A stretch of DNA of 64,000 nucleotides from Vreelandella zhuhanensis (GCF_009793355.1 NZ_WTKP01000002.1:248001-312000); one strand, 5' to 3'; shown: positions 18,830 to 27,715, counted from the stretch's first letter. Made by a program: numbers and translations. Notes: generated by a model from the letters alone, not told the origin.

Positions 18830-20094
18830 AGTCACCTATCTGGCATCCCTATGCCCATCTGAAAACCCAGACACCGGCGCCCAAGGTCAGCGGTGGCCAA
18901 GGCGCCTGCTTCACCCTGGAAACCGGCGAGCAGCTGTTGGATGCCACCTGTTCCTGGTGGTGCATGATTCACGGCTACGGCCATCCACGTCTGATCCAGG
19001 CCATTCGCGACCAGGCCGGAGAACTCTGCCATGTGATGCTTGGCGGGCTTAGCCATGAGCCTGCCGACCGCCTGGCTCGGGAGCTGGTACGCATCACCCC
19101 GGCCGGGCTGAACCATGTGTTCTATTCCGACAGCGGCTCGGTAGGCATGGAAGTAGCCATGAAAATGGCCGTGCAGTATCACCGCCTTCAGGATAAGCCG
19201 CACAAGCACCGCATGCTCGCGCTGATGAAGGCCTACCACGGTGACACCGCAGGCTGCATGGCGGTATGCGACCCGGAAGAAGGCATGCACGGGCTGTTTT
19301 CCGGTTACCTGCCCCAGCATCATTTCGCCCCGGCGCCCACCGCCGCCTTCGATGCCGACAAGGCGGATGTACACCACGACCTGCAAGCGCTGCGCGCCGT
19401 GCTCGAACGGCATCATCATGAGATAGCGGCCCTGTTGATGGAGCCGCTGCTACAGGCGGCTGGCGGCCTGAACATGACCTCGCCGCACTATGTGAAAGGC
19501 GCCAGGCAGCTGTGTGACGAATTCGACGTCTTGTTGATCTTCGATGAAGTCGCCACCGGCTTCGGACGCACCGGAAAGATGTTCGCCGCCGACCACGCCG
19601 AGGTGACGCCGGACATCATGGTGCTTTCCAAGGGCCTGACCGGCGGCTACCTGGGGCATGCGGCCACCCTGGCCACGGGTCGCGTTCACGACGCTTTCAT
19701 CGGTGATTCCCCCGAGCACGCCTTCATGCACGGCCCTACCTTCATGGGCAACCCCCTGGCCTGTCGCGTGGCGCTGGAAAGCCTGGCGGTATTCGAGCAG
19801 GAAAATTACCTGGACAAGATCGCCCGGCTAAGCGAGCTATTGCGCCGCGAGCTGTGTGACGACACCCAGCTGCGCCAACACCCGGACGTAGTGGATGTGC
19901 GGGTACTGGGGGCCGCCGCCGTGATCGAGACGCGTTGCGCCGATAACCTGGAAGGGGTGGGGGAGTTCGCCCGCCGGCACGGCGTATGGCTGCGTCCTAT
20001 TGGCCGCTGGCTTTACACCATGCCCGCCTACATCACCACCGAAGAGCAGATCCGCCGGATTACCTCGACGATGAAGGCGTGGTTTCAGCGTTAA
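18826..20094 (+). CDS. bioA: adenosylmethionine-8-amino-7-oxononanoate aminotransferase
   Basis: A 422-residue class III PLP aminotransferase that converts KAPA to DAPA with SAM as amino donor. Diagnostic pieces are the N-terminal WHPYAHLKTQTPAP, SWWCMIHGYGHP, FYSDSGSVGMEVAMKMA, FDEVATGFGRTG and the PLP lysine in VLSKGLTGGYLG. The SAM-type rather than lysine-type donor is inferred from the close match to the E. coli pattern. It is the last gene of bioBFHCDA. A weak hairpin with a short T run follows at 20182. Confidence 0.97.
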   Translation: MKSPIWHPYAHLKTQTPAPKVSGGQGACFTLETGEQLLDATCSWWCMIHGYGHPRLIQAIRDQAGELCHVMLGGLSHEPADRLARELVRITPAGLNHVFYSDSGSVGMEVAMKMAVQYHRLQDKPHKHRMLALMKAYHGDTAGCMAVCDPEEGMHGLFSGYLPQHHFAPAPTAAFDADKADVHHDLQALRAVLERHHHEIAALLMEPLLQAAGGLNMTSPHYVKGARQLCDEFDVLLIFDEVATGFGRTGKMFAADHAEVTPDIMVLSKGLTGGYLGHAATLATGRVHDAFIGDSPEHAFMHGPTFMGNPLACRVALESLAVFEQENYLDKIARLSELLRRELCDDTQLRQHPDVVDVRVLGAAAVIETRCADNLEGVGEFARRHGVWLRPIGRWLYTMPAYITTEEQIRRITSTMKAWFQR

Positions 20095-20181
20095 TCAGCT
20101 GGGATGTCCGCTTCGCCGACGAAACGCTGCCTGGCACTGGAACACGCTGCCGCTTAACGAGCCGGGGCGCAGCTTCTGGTT

Positions 20182-20201
20182 AGGTGTGAATTACACCTTT
20201 T
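20182..20201 (+). terminator. possible terminator of the bio operon
   Basis: AGGTGT (20182-20187) pairs with ACACCT (20193-20198) around a five-base loop, ending in TTTT. The stem is short and it lies seven bases before the end of the convergent sirtuin gene. Confidence 0.4.
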
Positions 20202-20207
20202 GACCAC

Positions 20208-20921
20208 TTACGGCAACAAGAGCGCACCTTGTTGCTTCCAGTGTTTGACTAAGGCAGGCACCCCTTTCCCCGCGGTATCGTTGATCGCCAGCACGCCGGC
20301 TGGGCTGAGTTCAGTGGCGTTGGGGTCAACCACGGCGCAAGGGGTGTCGTAGGCAACATGGTTGAGCAGCGAGGCAGCGGGCATTACCGCCAGCGACGTA
20401 CCGACCACCAGCAGGAAATCCGCTTCGCTGACCAGATCGCAGGCATCGGCGAATAACGGCACCGACTCCCCGAACCAGACCACATCCGGACGCAACTGAC
20501 TGCCCTTGTCGCATAGATCGCCCAGCGCGATGCCGCCCTTGGCCAGGCGGTATTGCATGCGAATATCCACGCTGGATCGCGCCTTGAGAATTTCGCCATG
20601 CAGATGCAGCACCTGACGTGATCCCGCCCGCTCGTGAAGGTCATCGATATTCTGGGTAATCACATTCACCCGGAAACCGGCCTTCTCCAACCCCGCCAAT
20701 GCCTTGTGGGCGGCATTGGGCCTGGCGCGACGAATCTGCTCGCGGCGGGCGTTGTAAAAGCCCAGCACCCGCTCAGGATCACGTCGCCAGGCGCTGGGTG
20801 TCGCGACATCTTCAACTGGATGCTCGTCCCATAGCCCATCACTGGCACGAAAGGTCTTGATACCACTTTCGGCACTGATGCCGGAACCGGTAAAGACCAC
20901 AAGGTGCGGTGTTCTGGCCAT
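20208..20921 (-). CDS. sirtuin-type NAD-dependent protein deacylase, zinc cysteines absent
   Basis: A 237-residue Sir2-family protein that would remove acyl groups from lysines using NAD. The NAD site is clear (FTGSGISAESGIKTFR, TQNIDDLHERAG, GTSLAVMP) and the catalytic His is in LHLHGE. A Tyr-x-x-Arg in FYNARRE resembles the desuccinylase pair of CobB. The segment that normally holds two CxxC pairs (between LHLHGE and VVWFGESVP) has only one Cys, so no structural zinc is expected. Such zinc-free sirtuins exist as a subgroup. A GAGGAGG precedes the ATG. It follows aceK by 23 bases and is probably cotranscribed with it. Confidence 0.9.
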   Translation of the reverse strand: MARTPHLVVFTGSGISAESGIKTFRASDGLWDEHPVEDVATPSAWRRDPERVLGFYNARREQIRRARPNAAHKALAGLEKAGFRVNVITQNIDDLHERAGSRQVLHLHGEILKARSSVDIRMQYRLAKGGIALGDLCDKGSQLRPDVVWFGESVPLFADACDLVSEADFLLVVGTSLAVMPAASLLNHVAYDTPCAVVDPNATELSPAGVLAINDTAGKGVPALVKHWKQQGALLLP

Positions 20922-20944
20922 TAGCCCTCCTCAGCCGGTGCCTA

Positions 20945-22714
20945 TCAATATACCAATTCCTCGCTCGCGCCACTGAAGCGCTGCTTGTTTCGATAGGGGT
21001 AAACGTCGATCACTCGGCCATCGAGAATCGCCTGCTGGAGTCCTTTCCAGTAGGCGGCTTCGAACAATTCCGGATGAAGTTGATAGAACAACTTGCGCAA
21101 CTGGATGTTGGCAAATAGGAAGGGACCGAATTCCTCAGGAAAAATATCATTCGGCCCGACGGAATACCAAGGCTCGTCAGCCAATTCCTGCTCCGGGTAC
21201 ATGGCTTCGGGAATGTGGCGAAAGTTGCATTCGGTGAGGTAACAGATCTCGTCGTAATCATAGAAGATAACCCGACCGTGGCGCGTCACGCCGAAATTTT
21301 TCAACAGCATGTCACCGGGGAATATATTGGCCGCCGCCAGCTGCTTGATGGCATTGCCGTAGTCCTTGAGGACCGTGGTGGTTTCTTCTTCGCCGCACTG
21401 CTCCAGATAGATATTCAGCGGGATCATCATGCGCTCAGTATAGCAGTGCTTGATGATCACCTTGTCACCCTTGAGGTAAACCGTGGAAGGAGCGACTTCC
21501 AGCAAATGTTCCAGGCATTCGGGTGAGAAGTGATCCTTGCGGGCGATGAAGTTGGAAAACTCCTGGGTGTCGGCCATGCGCCCTACCCGGTCGTGGCGTT
21601 TGACCAGGCGATACTTCTCGCGCACATTTTCCCGGCTCATGTCTTTGGTGGGATCGAACTTGTCCTTGATGATCTTGAATACCGTGCGGTAAGAAGGAAG
21701 CACAAAAACCGCCATCACCATGCCGCGCACACCAGGGGCGATGATGAACTGATCCTCCCGCTTGGCCACCTGATAATTCAACCCCCGGAAAAATTCGGTC
21801 TTGCCGTGTTTGAAGAAACCGATGGAGGCATAAAGCTCTCCCTCCGGCTTGCTCGGCATCAATTGCTGGAGATAATCGACGAACTCGCCTGGCACCACCA
21901 CTTCCACCTGGAAGTAAGCACGGGTAAAGGAAAAGATGATCGAGACTTCATCCGACTCTATCAATACCGTATCCAGATGCAGCCCGGCACTGGCGCCTTC
22001 CTTTTCGCCGAAGCCTTCACCATGCAGCACCGGCAGCACTAGCGGCACCTGCTCCCCCCCTCCGCGAATCCGACCCACCAGGTAGGCGCCCTTATTGCGG
22101 TAGAACACACTATTGAGCAGTTCGATCTCGGCATCTTGCGCATCGCGAATTACTGCCGGCAAATGTTCCTGCAGGAAGTCGGTGCCCAGCTGGGTATCAC
22201 GTTCGATATCGTCGAAAGGATTATCCAGCGGCGCTTCGAGCAAGGCCCATTTCAACGCTTCCTGCCAATTGCCATTGACCGGACGCGAGCGGCACAACTC
22301 GATACCCGAGTGATGGGCCGCACTTTCGCGTGAGCTGTAAACGAACATCCAGTCGTTACGGATGTGGCGATGATGAAAGATCGAGCAGAACAGAGAATTG
22401 AAGAACGTTTCCGCCAACTCGTAATCCAGCCGCTGGCTGATCAGGTCGGCATAGTGGTTACGCGCTTCGCGCCAGTGTTCACAGTGAGAAAGCATCTCGT
22501 CGTCATCGAAGCTACGCTTGAGCCGCGCCAAGGTATCCAGCACTTTTTCTTCATACAGGTTGATCCGCTCGGCGGATGCCTGCTGGGCTTCACGCCAGGC
22601 CGCTTCACGAAAACGACGGCTGGCATCGTGGGTGATTTCCTTGAAGCGAGCACGGTATTCATCAAAGCCATGCAGAATGGTGGTGGCCAGGCGATAGGCG
22701 GGGGTCAATTTCAC
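20945..22714 (-). CDS. aceK: isocitrate dehydrogenase kinase/phosphatase
   Basis: A 589-residue bifunctional enzyme. It phosphorylates and dephosphorylates isocitrate dehydrogenase, switching carbon between the TCA cycle and glyoxylate bypass. The N-terminal regulatory half starts with a TILHGFDEYRARFKEIT-type segment. The C-terminal kinase-like half shows the ATP region near APGVRGMVMAVF and the catalytic FGVTRHGRVIFYDYDEI block. The start is GTG with GGAG eight bases upstream. Here aceK is not beside aceBA. Length is normal for the family (about 575-600). Confidence 0.96.
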   Translation of the reverse strand: MKLTPAYRLATTILHGFDEYRARFKEITHDASRRFREAAWREAQQASAERINLYEEKVLDTLARLKRSFDDDEMLSHCEHWREARNHYADLISQRLDYELAETFFNSLFCSIFHHRHIRNDWMFVYSSRESAAHHSGIELCRSRPVNGNWQEALKWALLEAPLDNPFDDIERDTQLGTDFLQEHLPAVIRDAQDAEIELLNSVFYRNKGAYLVGRIRGGGEQVPLVLPVLHGEGFGEKEGASAGLHLDTVLIESDEVSIIFSFTRAYFQVEVVVPGEFVDYLQQLMPSKPEGELYASIGFFKHGKTEFFRGLNYQVAKREDQFIIAPGVRGMVMAVFVLPSYRTVFKIIKDKFDPTKDMSRENVREKYRLVKRHDRVGRMADTQEFSNFIARKDHFSPECLEHLLEVAPSTVYLKGDKVIIKHCYTERMMIPLNIYLEQCGEEETTTVLKDYGNAIKQLAAANIFPGDMLLKNFGVTRHGRVIFYDYDEICYLTECNFRHIPEAMYPEQELADEPWYSVGPNDIFPEEFGPFLFANIQLRKLFYQLHPELFEAAYWKGLQQAILDGRVIDVYPYRNKQRFSGASEELVY

Positions 22715-22786
22715 AGTGAAAACTCCGGCAATTTCGGCTCAGCTTCCCTTATGCGCAAGCCAAAAGCGAGACGACCAAGGTGGCGT

Positions 22787-23293
22787 TCAATGGCTATTCA
22801 GCGACTCGATACGCGACACTTCCAGACGAAACGTGCCCGCCCGACGATCGGCAATCAAAAAGCCCAGCCGATGAATACGTGCGGGATCAAGCGTGGGGGC
22901 ATCGCTCAGCAGACGGCCGCGACACACGGCTTCGAACGCCTGCCAAGGCAAGTCGATGGTTTCCCAGGCATCCGTTTTCGGGGTGAAACGTGCGCGATAG
23001 GCACTGCTGTCATCCAGATCATGACTTTTCAAGCGTAGCTGATAGGTGCGCCCGTCTCCCCTCACCTTGAGACGCACCCCGTCGGCCACTGCCAAGACCT
23101 GCTGTAGCGGTGGATGAGGTGCTCGCCGCACCGAGGCAAAGCCGCCACCATTTTCCAAAGAGAGTTCGCCATGAAATATTCCTTTGCCATTTTCCACCTG
23201 GAAATCACTTTGCGAAACACCGCCCATCACATCGTCATTCACCGCCTGCCAATGCGTGGCTTCCGCTGGGTCTTGAAATTCGATTGGTTGCAT
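22787..23293 (-). CDS. CIA30-family protein
   Basis: A 168-residue protein of the NADH:ubiquinone oxidoreductase intermediate-associated protein 30 (CIA30) family. It matches in WQAVNDDVMGGVSQSDF near the start, the GGGFASVR segment and WETIDLPWQAFEAVCRGR. The fold is a carbohydrate-binding-like jelly roll. Eukaryotic CIA30 helps assemble complex I, but bacterial relatives have no established role. No signal peptide is seen. An in-frame ATG 33 bases upstream lacks a ribosome site, while GGAG lies six bases before ATG 23293. It is divergent from the methyltransferase gene. Confidence 0.8.
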   Translation of the reverse strand: MQPIEFQDPAEATHWQAVNDDVMGGVSQSDFQVENGKGIFHGELSLENGGGFASVRRAPHPPLQQVLAVADGVRLKVRGDGRTYQLRLKSHDLDDSSAYRARFTPKTDAWETIDLPWQAFEAVCRGRLLSDAPTLDPARIHRLGFLIADRRAGTFRLEVSRIESLNSH

Positions 23294-23394
23294 ATCGTCT
23301 CCTAATTCGTTGAGAAAGCGTTGCACTGATCCAAGGAAATCGAAAGACTCATGGCTAAAGATACTCTCTAGTCACTTTCCTCAAGAGTGCTTAT

Positions 23395-24015
23395 ATGTTC
23401 AACACGACCGCTTGGAACCGATTGCGTTATAGCTGCTATGCACCCCTGTACGACATCGTTGTCGAGCCTGCGTTTCGCCAGGCCCGCCGCCGAGCGCTTG
23501 CCCAAGCGGCATGGCAACCTGGCATGCAGGTGCTGCTGGTAGGTGCCGGGACAGGGCTGGATTTGCCTTGGCTGCCCAAGGATATCGAACTGCATGCCAC
23601 TGACCTTTCCCCGGCCATGGTAAGACGCACACAAGCACGCGCCGATGCCATGGCGCGTGACGTTGAATGTCGCGTGGTGGATGCTCAGTCTCTCGATTAC
23701 CTCGATGAATATTTCGATGTAGTGGTCATGCACCTGATTGTTGCGGTTATGCCGGACCCGGCACAAGGGCTCCAGGAAGCCTACCGCGTCCTTAAACCCG
23801 GCGGCCAGCTATGCGTGATGGATAAGTTTCAGGCGGATGACCACCCCTCGGGGGCGGGTCGGCGAGCACTCAACGCCCTAACCTCCGCCTTGGCCACAGA
23901 CATTACCCGCCAAGCCCGGCCACTTCTGGAAGACGCCGGGTTTATTATTCACGCAGATCAACCGGTCATGATGGGAACACTGTTCCGCGCTTTGCTGGCT
24001 TACAAGCCATCCTAG
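23395..24015 (+). CDS. class I SAM-dependent methyltransferase
   Basis: A 206-residue methyltransferase with a SAM loop VLLVGAGTGLDLPWL near residue 47, followed by ATDLSPAMV, the VVDAQSLDY acidic stretch and HLIVAVMPDP. The N-terminal FNTTAWNRLRYSCYAPLYD and the later RVLKPGGQLCVMDKF resemble the phosphatidylethanolamine N-methyltransferase/UbiE-like group. The substrate is not certain. It stands alone between divergent CIA30 and truC, with a 161-base gap after it that contains no convincing gene. Confidence 0.8.
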   Translation: MFNTTAWNRLRYSCYAPLYDIVVEPAFRQARRRALAQAAWQPGMQVLLVGAGTGLDLPWLPKDIELHATDLSPAMVRRTQARADAMARDVECRVVDAQSLDYLDEYFDVVVMHLIVAVMPDPAQGLQEAYRVLKPGGQLCVMDKFQADDHPSGAGRRALNALTSALATDITRQARPLLEDAGFIIHADQPVMMGTLFRALLAYKPS

Positions 24016-24176
24016 GTGTTGGGTCCCGAAGAATAACGGCCTATGTTATGAATCATTACCGGAGGAGGTCGGTATCCAGCAAAGTCGGGTTGCCGATGCG
24101 ATAAATACCCCGGGCGGGATGACACCGAACGCTCAAGCCGCGACAATGGCGCCTCGTTTTTTCGTCGGGGAGCGGT

Positions 24177-24959
24177 ATGCCACCACTGAGAATTGTGTAT
24201 CAGGATGAATACCTGGTTGCCGTACACAAGCCCTCCGGCTTGCTGGTGCACCGCACGGTGCTCGCTCGCGGAGAAACCGAGTTTCTTCTCCAGCAGTTAC
24301 GCGACCAGCTGCAACGGCGTGTCTATCCCATGCATCGCCTTGACCGGCCGACTTCCGGCCTCATCGTGTTCGGCTTAACCCCCGAGGTGGCGCGCGCCCT
24401 GTCGGAAAGCTTCACCGAGCGTCAGGTGGAAAAACGTTACTTGGCGGTGGTGCGCGGCATGGCGCCGGAGCAGGATCGTCTGGATTATCCGCTGCGCGAG
24501 GAAGATGGTAGCCGTCCCAAGGCTCAGATGCCCCCCATGCCAGCGATGACCGATATTCGCCGTCTGGATAGCGTCGAATTGCCGGTACGAGTGGACCGTT
24601 ACCCCCAAGCGCGTTATTCGCTGGTGGAAGCACGCCCCCTGACTGGCCGCCGCCATCAGATTCGCCGCCATCTTTCGCAACGCGGCTATCCGATTATCGG
24701 CGATGCCAAGCACGGCAAGGGGAAGCACAACCGCTTCTTTGCCGAACAGCTCAAGGCCCCCCGTTTGTTGTTAGCCGCCACTGGCCTGGCATTTGACCAC
24801 CCGGTGCTCGCCAAGCGCGTCATGCTGAGCTGCGCCCTGGATGACACCATGACCCAGCTTTTCCAGCATTTCGGCTGGGCTGGTCATCTCCCGCTGGATA
24901 GTGTTCGCACACCGCCGCTCGAGTCTCTCAAGGTGCTTTCCAACGCCAGTGCCATCTAA
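24177..24959 (+). CDS. truC: tRNA pseudouridine(65) synthase
   Basis: A 260-residue RluA-family pseudouridine synthase. The catalytic Asp is in the HRLDRPTSGLIVFG motif (MHRLDRPTSG). The early IVYQDEYLVAVHKPSGLLVH, the middle FTERQVEKRYLAVVRG and the late RRHQIRRHLSQRGYPIIGD pieces match TruC, which makes psi65 in tRNA(Ile) and tRNA(Asp) of E. coli. There is no S4 domain, consistent with TruC. GGAG lies just before the ATG. tcdA, another tRNA-modification gene, follows 48 bases later. Confidence 0.9.
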   Translation: MPPLRIVYQDEYLVAVHKPSGLLVHRTVLARGETEFLLQQLRDQLQRRVYPMHRLDRPTSGLIVFGLTPEVARALSESFTERQVEKRYLAVVRGMAPEQDRLDYPLREEDGSRPKAQMPPMPAMTDIRRLDSVELPVRVDRYPQARYSLVEARPLTGRRHQIRRHLSQRGYPIIGDAKHGKGKHNRFFAEQLKAPRLLLAATGLAFDHPVLAKRVMLSCALDDTMTQLFQHFGWAGHLPLDSVRTPPLESLKVLSNASAI

Positions 24960-25007
24960 CGCCAGAACTCTTCCAACCCCCTGATGATTTCCGCGAGACG
25001 CGCTGCC

Positions 25008-25841
25008 ATGTCTGATGTGAATTCCGATGATTATGCTTTTCGCTTTGGTGGCATTCGCCGCCTGTACGGGGCGCGGGCCTTCGAACGCTTTCGCCACGCG
25101 CATGTCGTGGTGGTGGGCGTTGGCGGCGTGGGTAGCTGGACGGTGGAGGCGCTGGCACGCTCGGGCATCGGCAAACTGACGCTGATCGATCTCGACGATG
25201 TCTGCGTTTCCAATATCAACCGGCAACTCCACGCCCTGGACGGCACCATCGGCCGCCCCAAAGTCGAGGTACTGGCCGAGCGTTGCCGCTTGATTCAGCC
25301 GGGAATCGACGTGGTCGCCGATGCAGCTTTCGTCACTCCCACCAACCTTGCCGAGCGCATTCCCGAAAACGCCGACCATGTGGTCGATGCGATCGATAGC
25401 GTTATCGCCAAGGCAGCGTTGATCGCCTGGTGCAAGCGGCGCAAACTGCCGATTACCGTTACCGGTGCCGCCGGTGGACAAACCGACCCCACGCGCATTC
25501 GCATAGCCGACCTGACGCGTACCGAACACGATCCTCTGCTGGCCAAGGTGCGTTCTCGGCTGCGCCGCGATTACGGCTTTTCGCGCAACCCCAAGCGACG
25601 CTTCTCCGTGGAGTGCGTCTACTCGGATGAGCAATTGATTTACCCGGGGAATGACGGCGAGGTCTGCCTGCAGAAGCCCGGCACCGGCGAGGTCACCCGG
25701 TTGGATTGTGCCGAAGGGTTTGGCGCGGCGACGTTCCTGACCGGCAGCTTCGGCTTCACTGCCGCTTCGCGCGTTCTGGCACGGCTTGCTCAAAAAGCGC
25801 AGGCCCTCTCCCCTCTTGAGTCACAGGAAAGCAGCTCATGA
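25008..25841 (+). CDS. tcdA: tRNA threonylcarbamoyladenosine dehydratase
   Basis: A 277-residue E1-like enzyme that cyclises t6A37 to ct6A in an ATP-dependent dehydration. The N-terminal FGGIRRLYG, the nucleotide loop VVGVGGVGSW, the LIDLDDVCVSNINRQ strand and the later AIDSVIAKAALI are family features. An ATG eight codons upstream (24984) has no ribosome site, and homologues begin near ATG 25008. It complements tsaC elsewhere in this window, which makes the t6A precursor. The TGA overlaps the next gene by four bases. Confidence 0.93.
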   Translation: MSDVNSDDYAFRFGGIRRLYGARAFERFRHAHVVVVGVGGVGSWTVEALARSGIGKLTLIDLDDVCVSNINRQLHALDGTIGRPKVEVLAERCRLIQPGIDVVADAAFVTPTNLAERIPENADHVVDAIDSVIAKAALIAWCKRRKLPITVTGAAGGQTDPTRIRIADLTRTEHDPLLAKVRSRLRRDYGFSRNPKRRFSVECVYSDEQLIYPGNDGEVCLQKPGTGEVTRLDCAEGFGAATFLTGSFGFTAASRVLARLAQKAQALSPLESQESSS

Positions 25842-26077
25842 AAGGTACCGTTCAACACCCGGTGCCCGGCATCTACCGGCACTACAAGGGTAATCTTTAT
25901 GAAGTGATAGGCAGCGCACAGCATAGCGAAACCGGAGAAGCCCTGGTCGTCTACCGGGCGTTATATGGCGAATACGGCCTTTGGGTGCGGCCTCTTGAGA
26001 TGTTCATGCAAAGCGCGGAAGTTCAGGGAGAACCGGTCGCCCGCTTTGCCCTGGAAAAACCTTTTCTGAAAGGTTGA
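25838..26077 (+). CDS. DUF1653-domain protein
   Basis: A 79-residue single-domain protein. The pattern PGIYRHYKGNLYEVIG, then ETGEALVVYRALYG and LWVRPLEMF is that of DUF1653, a small beta-rich domain of unknown function. Its ATG overlaps the tcdA stop (ATGA), so the two are translationally coupled. A bidirectional terminator follows at 26098. Confidence 0.85.
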   Translation: MKGTVQHPVPGIYRHYKGNLYEVIGSAQHSETGEALVVYRALYGEYGLWVRPLEMFMQSAEVQGEPVARFALEKPFLKG

Positions 26078-26094
26078 CTGCCAAGCGGTGTTAT

Positions 26095-26124
26095 AAAAAA
26101 GGCAGCCAAATTGGCTGCCTTTGA
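26095..26124. terminator. bidirectional terminator between DUF1653 gene and bfr
   Basis: AAAAAAGGCAGCC is mirrored by GGCTGCCTTT (stem core 26101-26107 with 26113-26119). An A tract lies to the left and a T tract to the right, so it can stop both convergent genes. Confidence 0.8.
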
Positions 26125-26144
26125 TCAGTTGCCGCGACGATGGA

Positions 26145-26627
26145 TTATTCGTCGCCGGCGGTCTGCATCTGAGTCTGGAGATAGTTCTGAAGGCCGACCT
26201 TATCGATCAAGCCCAGCTCGGTTTCGATGTGGTCGATGTGGTCTTCTTCATCGGCCAGAATATCGCGGAAGATGTCACGCGTGACATAGTCCTTGACCTG
26301 TTCGCAGTAGGTGATGGCTTCGATGTAATCATTGCGGCCGTCATGCTCGATCTTGAGATCGCTTTCTAGCATTTCCTTGACGTTTTCCCCAATGTGGAGC
26401 TTGCCGAGATCCTGGAGATTGGGCATCCCTTCAAGAAACAAGATGCGCTCGATCAGCTTATCCGCATGGTTCATTTCTTCAATGGATTCTTCATATTCCC
26501 ACTTGGCCAGTGCTTTCAGACCCCAGTCCTTGTACATCTTGGCATGCAGAAAATATTGGTTGATGGCAACCAGCTCGTTTCCCAACGCTGTGTTGAGATA
26601 AGCAATAACCTTCGGATCACCTTTCAT
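26145..26627 (-). CDS. bfr: bacterioferritin
   Basis: A 160-residue ferritin-like protein that stores iron in a 24-mer shell. All expected ligands sit at the standard positions: ferroxidase Glu18, Glu51, His54, Glu94, Glu127 and His130, and the haem-binding Met52. A GAGGTG precedes the ATG. Its upstream region holds a Fur-like sequence next to the end of bfd. With bfd, it forms the storage and release pair: Bfd reduces the haem to mobilise iron. Confidence 0.97.
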   Translation of the reverse strand: MKGDPKVIAYLNTALGNELVAINQYFLHAKMYKDWGLKALAKWEYEESIEEMNHADKLIERILFLEGMPNLQDLGKLHIGENVKEMLESDLKIEHDGRNDYIEAITYCEQVKDYVTRDIFRDILADEEDHIDHIETELGLIDKVGLQNYLQTQMQTAGDE

Positions 26628-26815
26628 AATGGCACCTCACGTTGCGCTATTGCAGGGATGGATTGCCTTTGCCGGCGAAGCCCATTACGCAATAGAAAAA
26701 TTTATGGAGAGATCGAGTATAAGCCAATATGGCCCACTCTCCCAGCGTGAGGGAAATTATAGACAATTGAGAGAAAAATCAAATTAAATCATAAGGTTGT
26801 TAATGTTAATCTAGG

Positions 26816-26832
26816 TGAAAATGATTAACATC
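26816..26832 (-). promoter_or_regulatory. possible Fur site upstream of bfr
   Basis: The minus strand reads GATGTTAATCATTTTCA here, resembling the AT-rich dyad of a Fur box around an ATCATT core. It is 190 bases before bfr in an AT-rich gap and touches the bfd stop codon. Confidence 0.35.
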
Positions 26833-27037
26833 ACACGGCGTAAGCGAGTCCCATATCGGCCTGTTGCATTTCCGACTTGATCGCTTCACGGGTCACGCTC
26901 TTGGCTACACAGGCGCATTTACCGCACTGGGTGGCACACCCCGTGGTTTCACGCACTTCGCGCCAACTGCGGGCCCCATCGCTGACATGGCGACGAATCT
27001 GGTGGTCGGTTACGCCCTTGCACACGCATACATACAT
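26831..27037 (-). CDS. bfd: bacterioferritin-associated ferredoxin
   Basis: A 68-residue [2Fe-2S] protein. The four ligands are visible as CVC near the N-terminus and CATQCGKC in the middle (BFD-like fold). It delivers electrons to bacterioferritin for iron release and is normally induced by iron starvation. The frame is open to 27139, but GAGGTGA six bases before the ATG at 27037 and family length fix the start. bfr follows after 200 bases. A Fur-like box lies just upstream. Confidence 0.92.
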   Translation of the reverse strand: MYVCVCKGVTDHQIRRHVSDGARSWREVRETTGCATQCGKCACVAKSVTREAIKSEMQQADMGLAYAV

Positions 27038-27070
27038 GTGGTTCACCTCACAAAAGACATTAAGGTGAAT

Positions 27071-27089
27071 GTAAATGATTCGCATGCAT
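27071..27089 (-). promoter_or_regulatory. Fur box upstream of bfd
   Basis: The minus strand reads ATGCGAATCATTTACAT, close to the GCGAATCATT-type half site often seen in gammaproteobacterial Fur boxes. It lies about 35-50 bases before the bfd start, a suitable place to block transcription. Confidence 0.55.
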
Positions 27090-27200
27090 CTTTGCAAGTG
27101 AGATTGTATTTTTTTTATCGTCCGGATAAAGCGCCCCAATCCAAGATATTGCGTATGTTCTGGCCGTCACTGCTTTTTTGGTTTTCCTTATTCTTTGGGC

Positions 27201-27689
27201 TCATTTGTTGCGTTTGGGCAATACCACCGTGCGTGTGCCGGAAACGATGTCCGGCCAGCTGCGTCGCTCACCATCGAAAAGCACCCACCAATAGCCCAGG
27301 CCCAGGGCCGCCAACGATACCCAGGCAGTCAGGCAACGGATGAGGCTTTGCATCACACTGATTGAAAAGCCATCGGGGGTCTGGACGCGCAGCCGCCAGG
27401 CCTGCATGCCCAGCGTCATGCCGCCACGCGTCCATGAATAGGTAAAAAACGCCATCGCGGAAAGCACCAGCAACAGGCGCAAGCTAGCTACCTGAAAAGG
27501 CCCCTGGCCCACCTGCTCCGCCTCCAACCCCAGCACGAAGCGGGCAAAGACCACATGGGCCACGGTCACCACGAACCAGATGCCCGCCACCAGAAAGCCG
27601 TCGTAGAGCATGGCGCCCAAGCGTCGTGCCAGCCCGGCCGCCCATACGCTGTCCAGCTGTGAGAATTGTCGTTGCATCATTATTAACAT
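27201..27689 (-). CDS. RDD-family membrane protein
   Basis: A 162-residue inner-membrane protein. The N-terminal GLARRLGAMLYDGFLVAG carries the Arg and Asp typical of RDD proteins, and GMTLGMQAWRLRV is the second conserved block. Three hydrophobic segments are visible (about 28-50, 68-88, 118-138). Members have been linked to transport or osmotic tolerance, but none of this is settled. The start could be any of three ATGs at 27689, 27680 or 27677. It lies 26 bases after lptG and probably belongs to the lptFG operon. Confidence 0.8.
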   Translation of the reverse strand: MLIMMQRQFSQLDSVWAAGLARRLGAMLYDGFLVAGIWFVVTVAHVVFARFVLGLEAEQVGQGPFQVASLRLLLVLSAMAFFTYSWTRGGMTLGMQAWRLRVQTPDGFSISVMQSLIRCLTAWVSLAALGLGYWWVLFDGERRSWPDIVSGTRTVVLPKRNK

Positions 27690-27715
27690 TACACCATCAA
27701 GAAAGTTGCGCGCCG

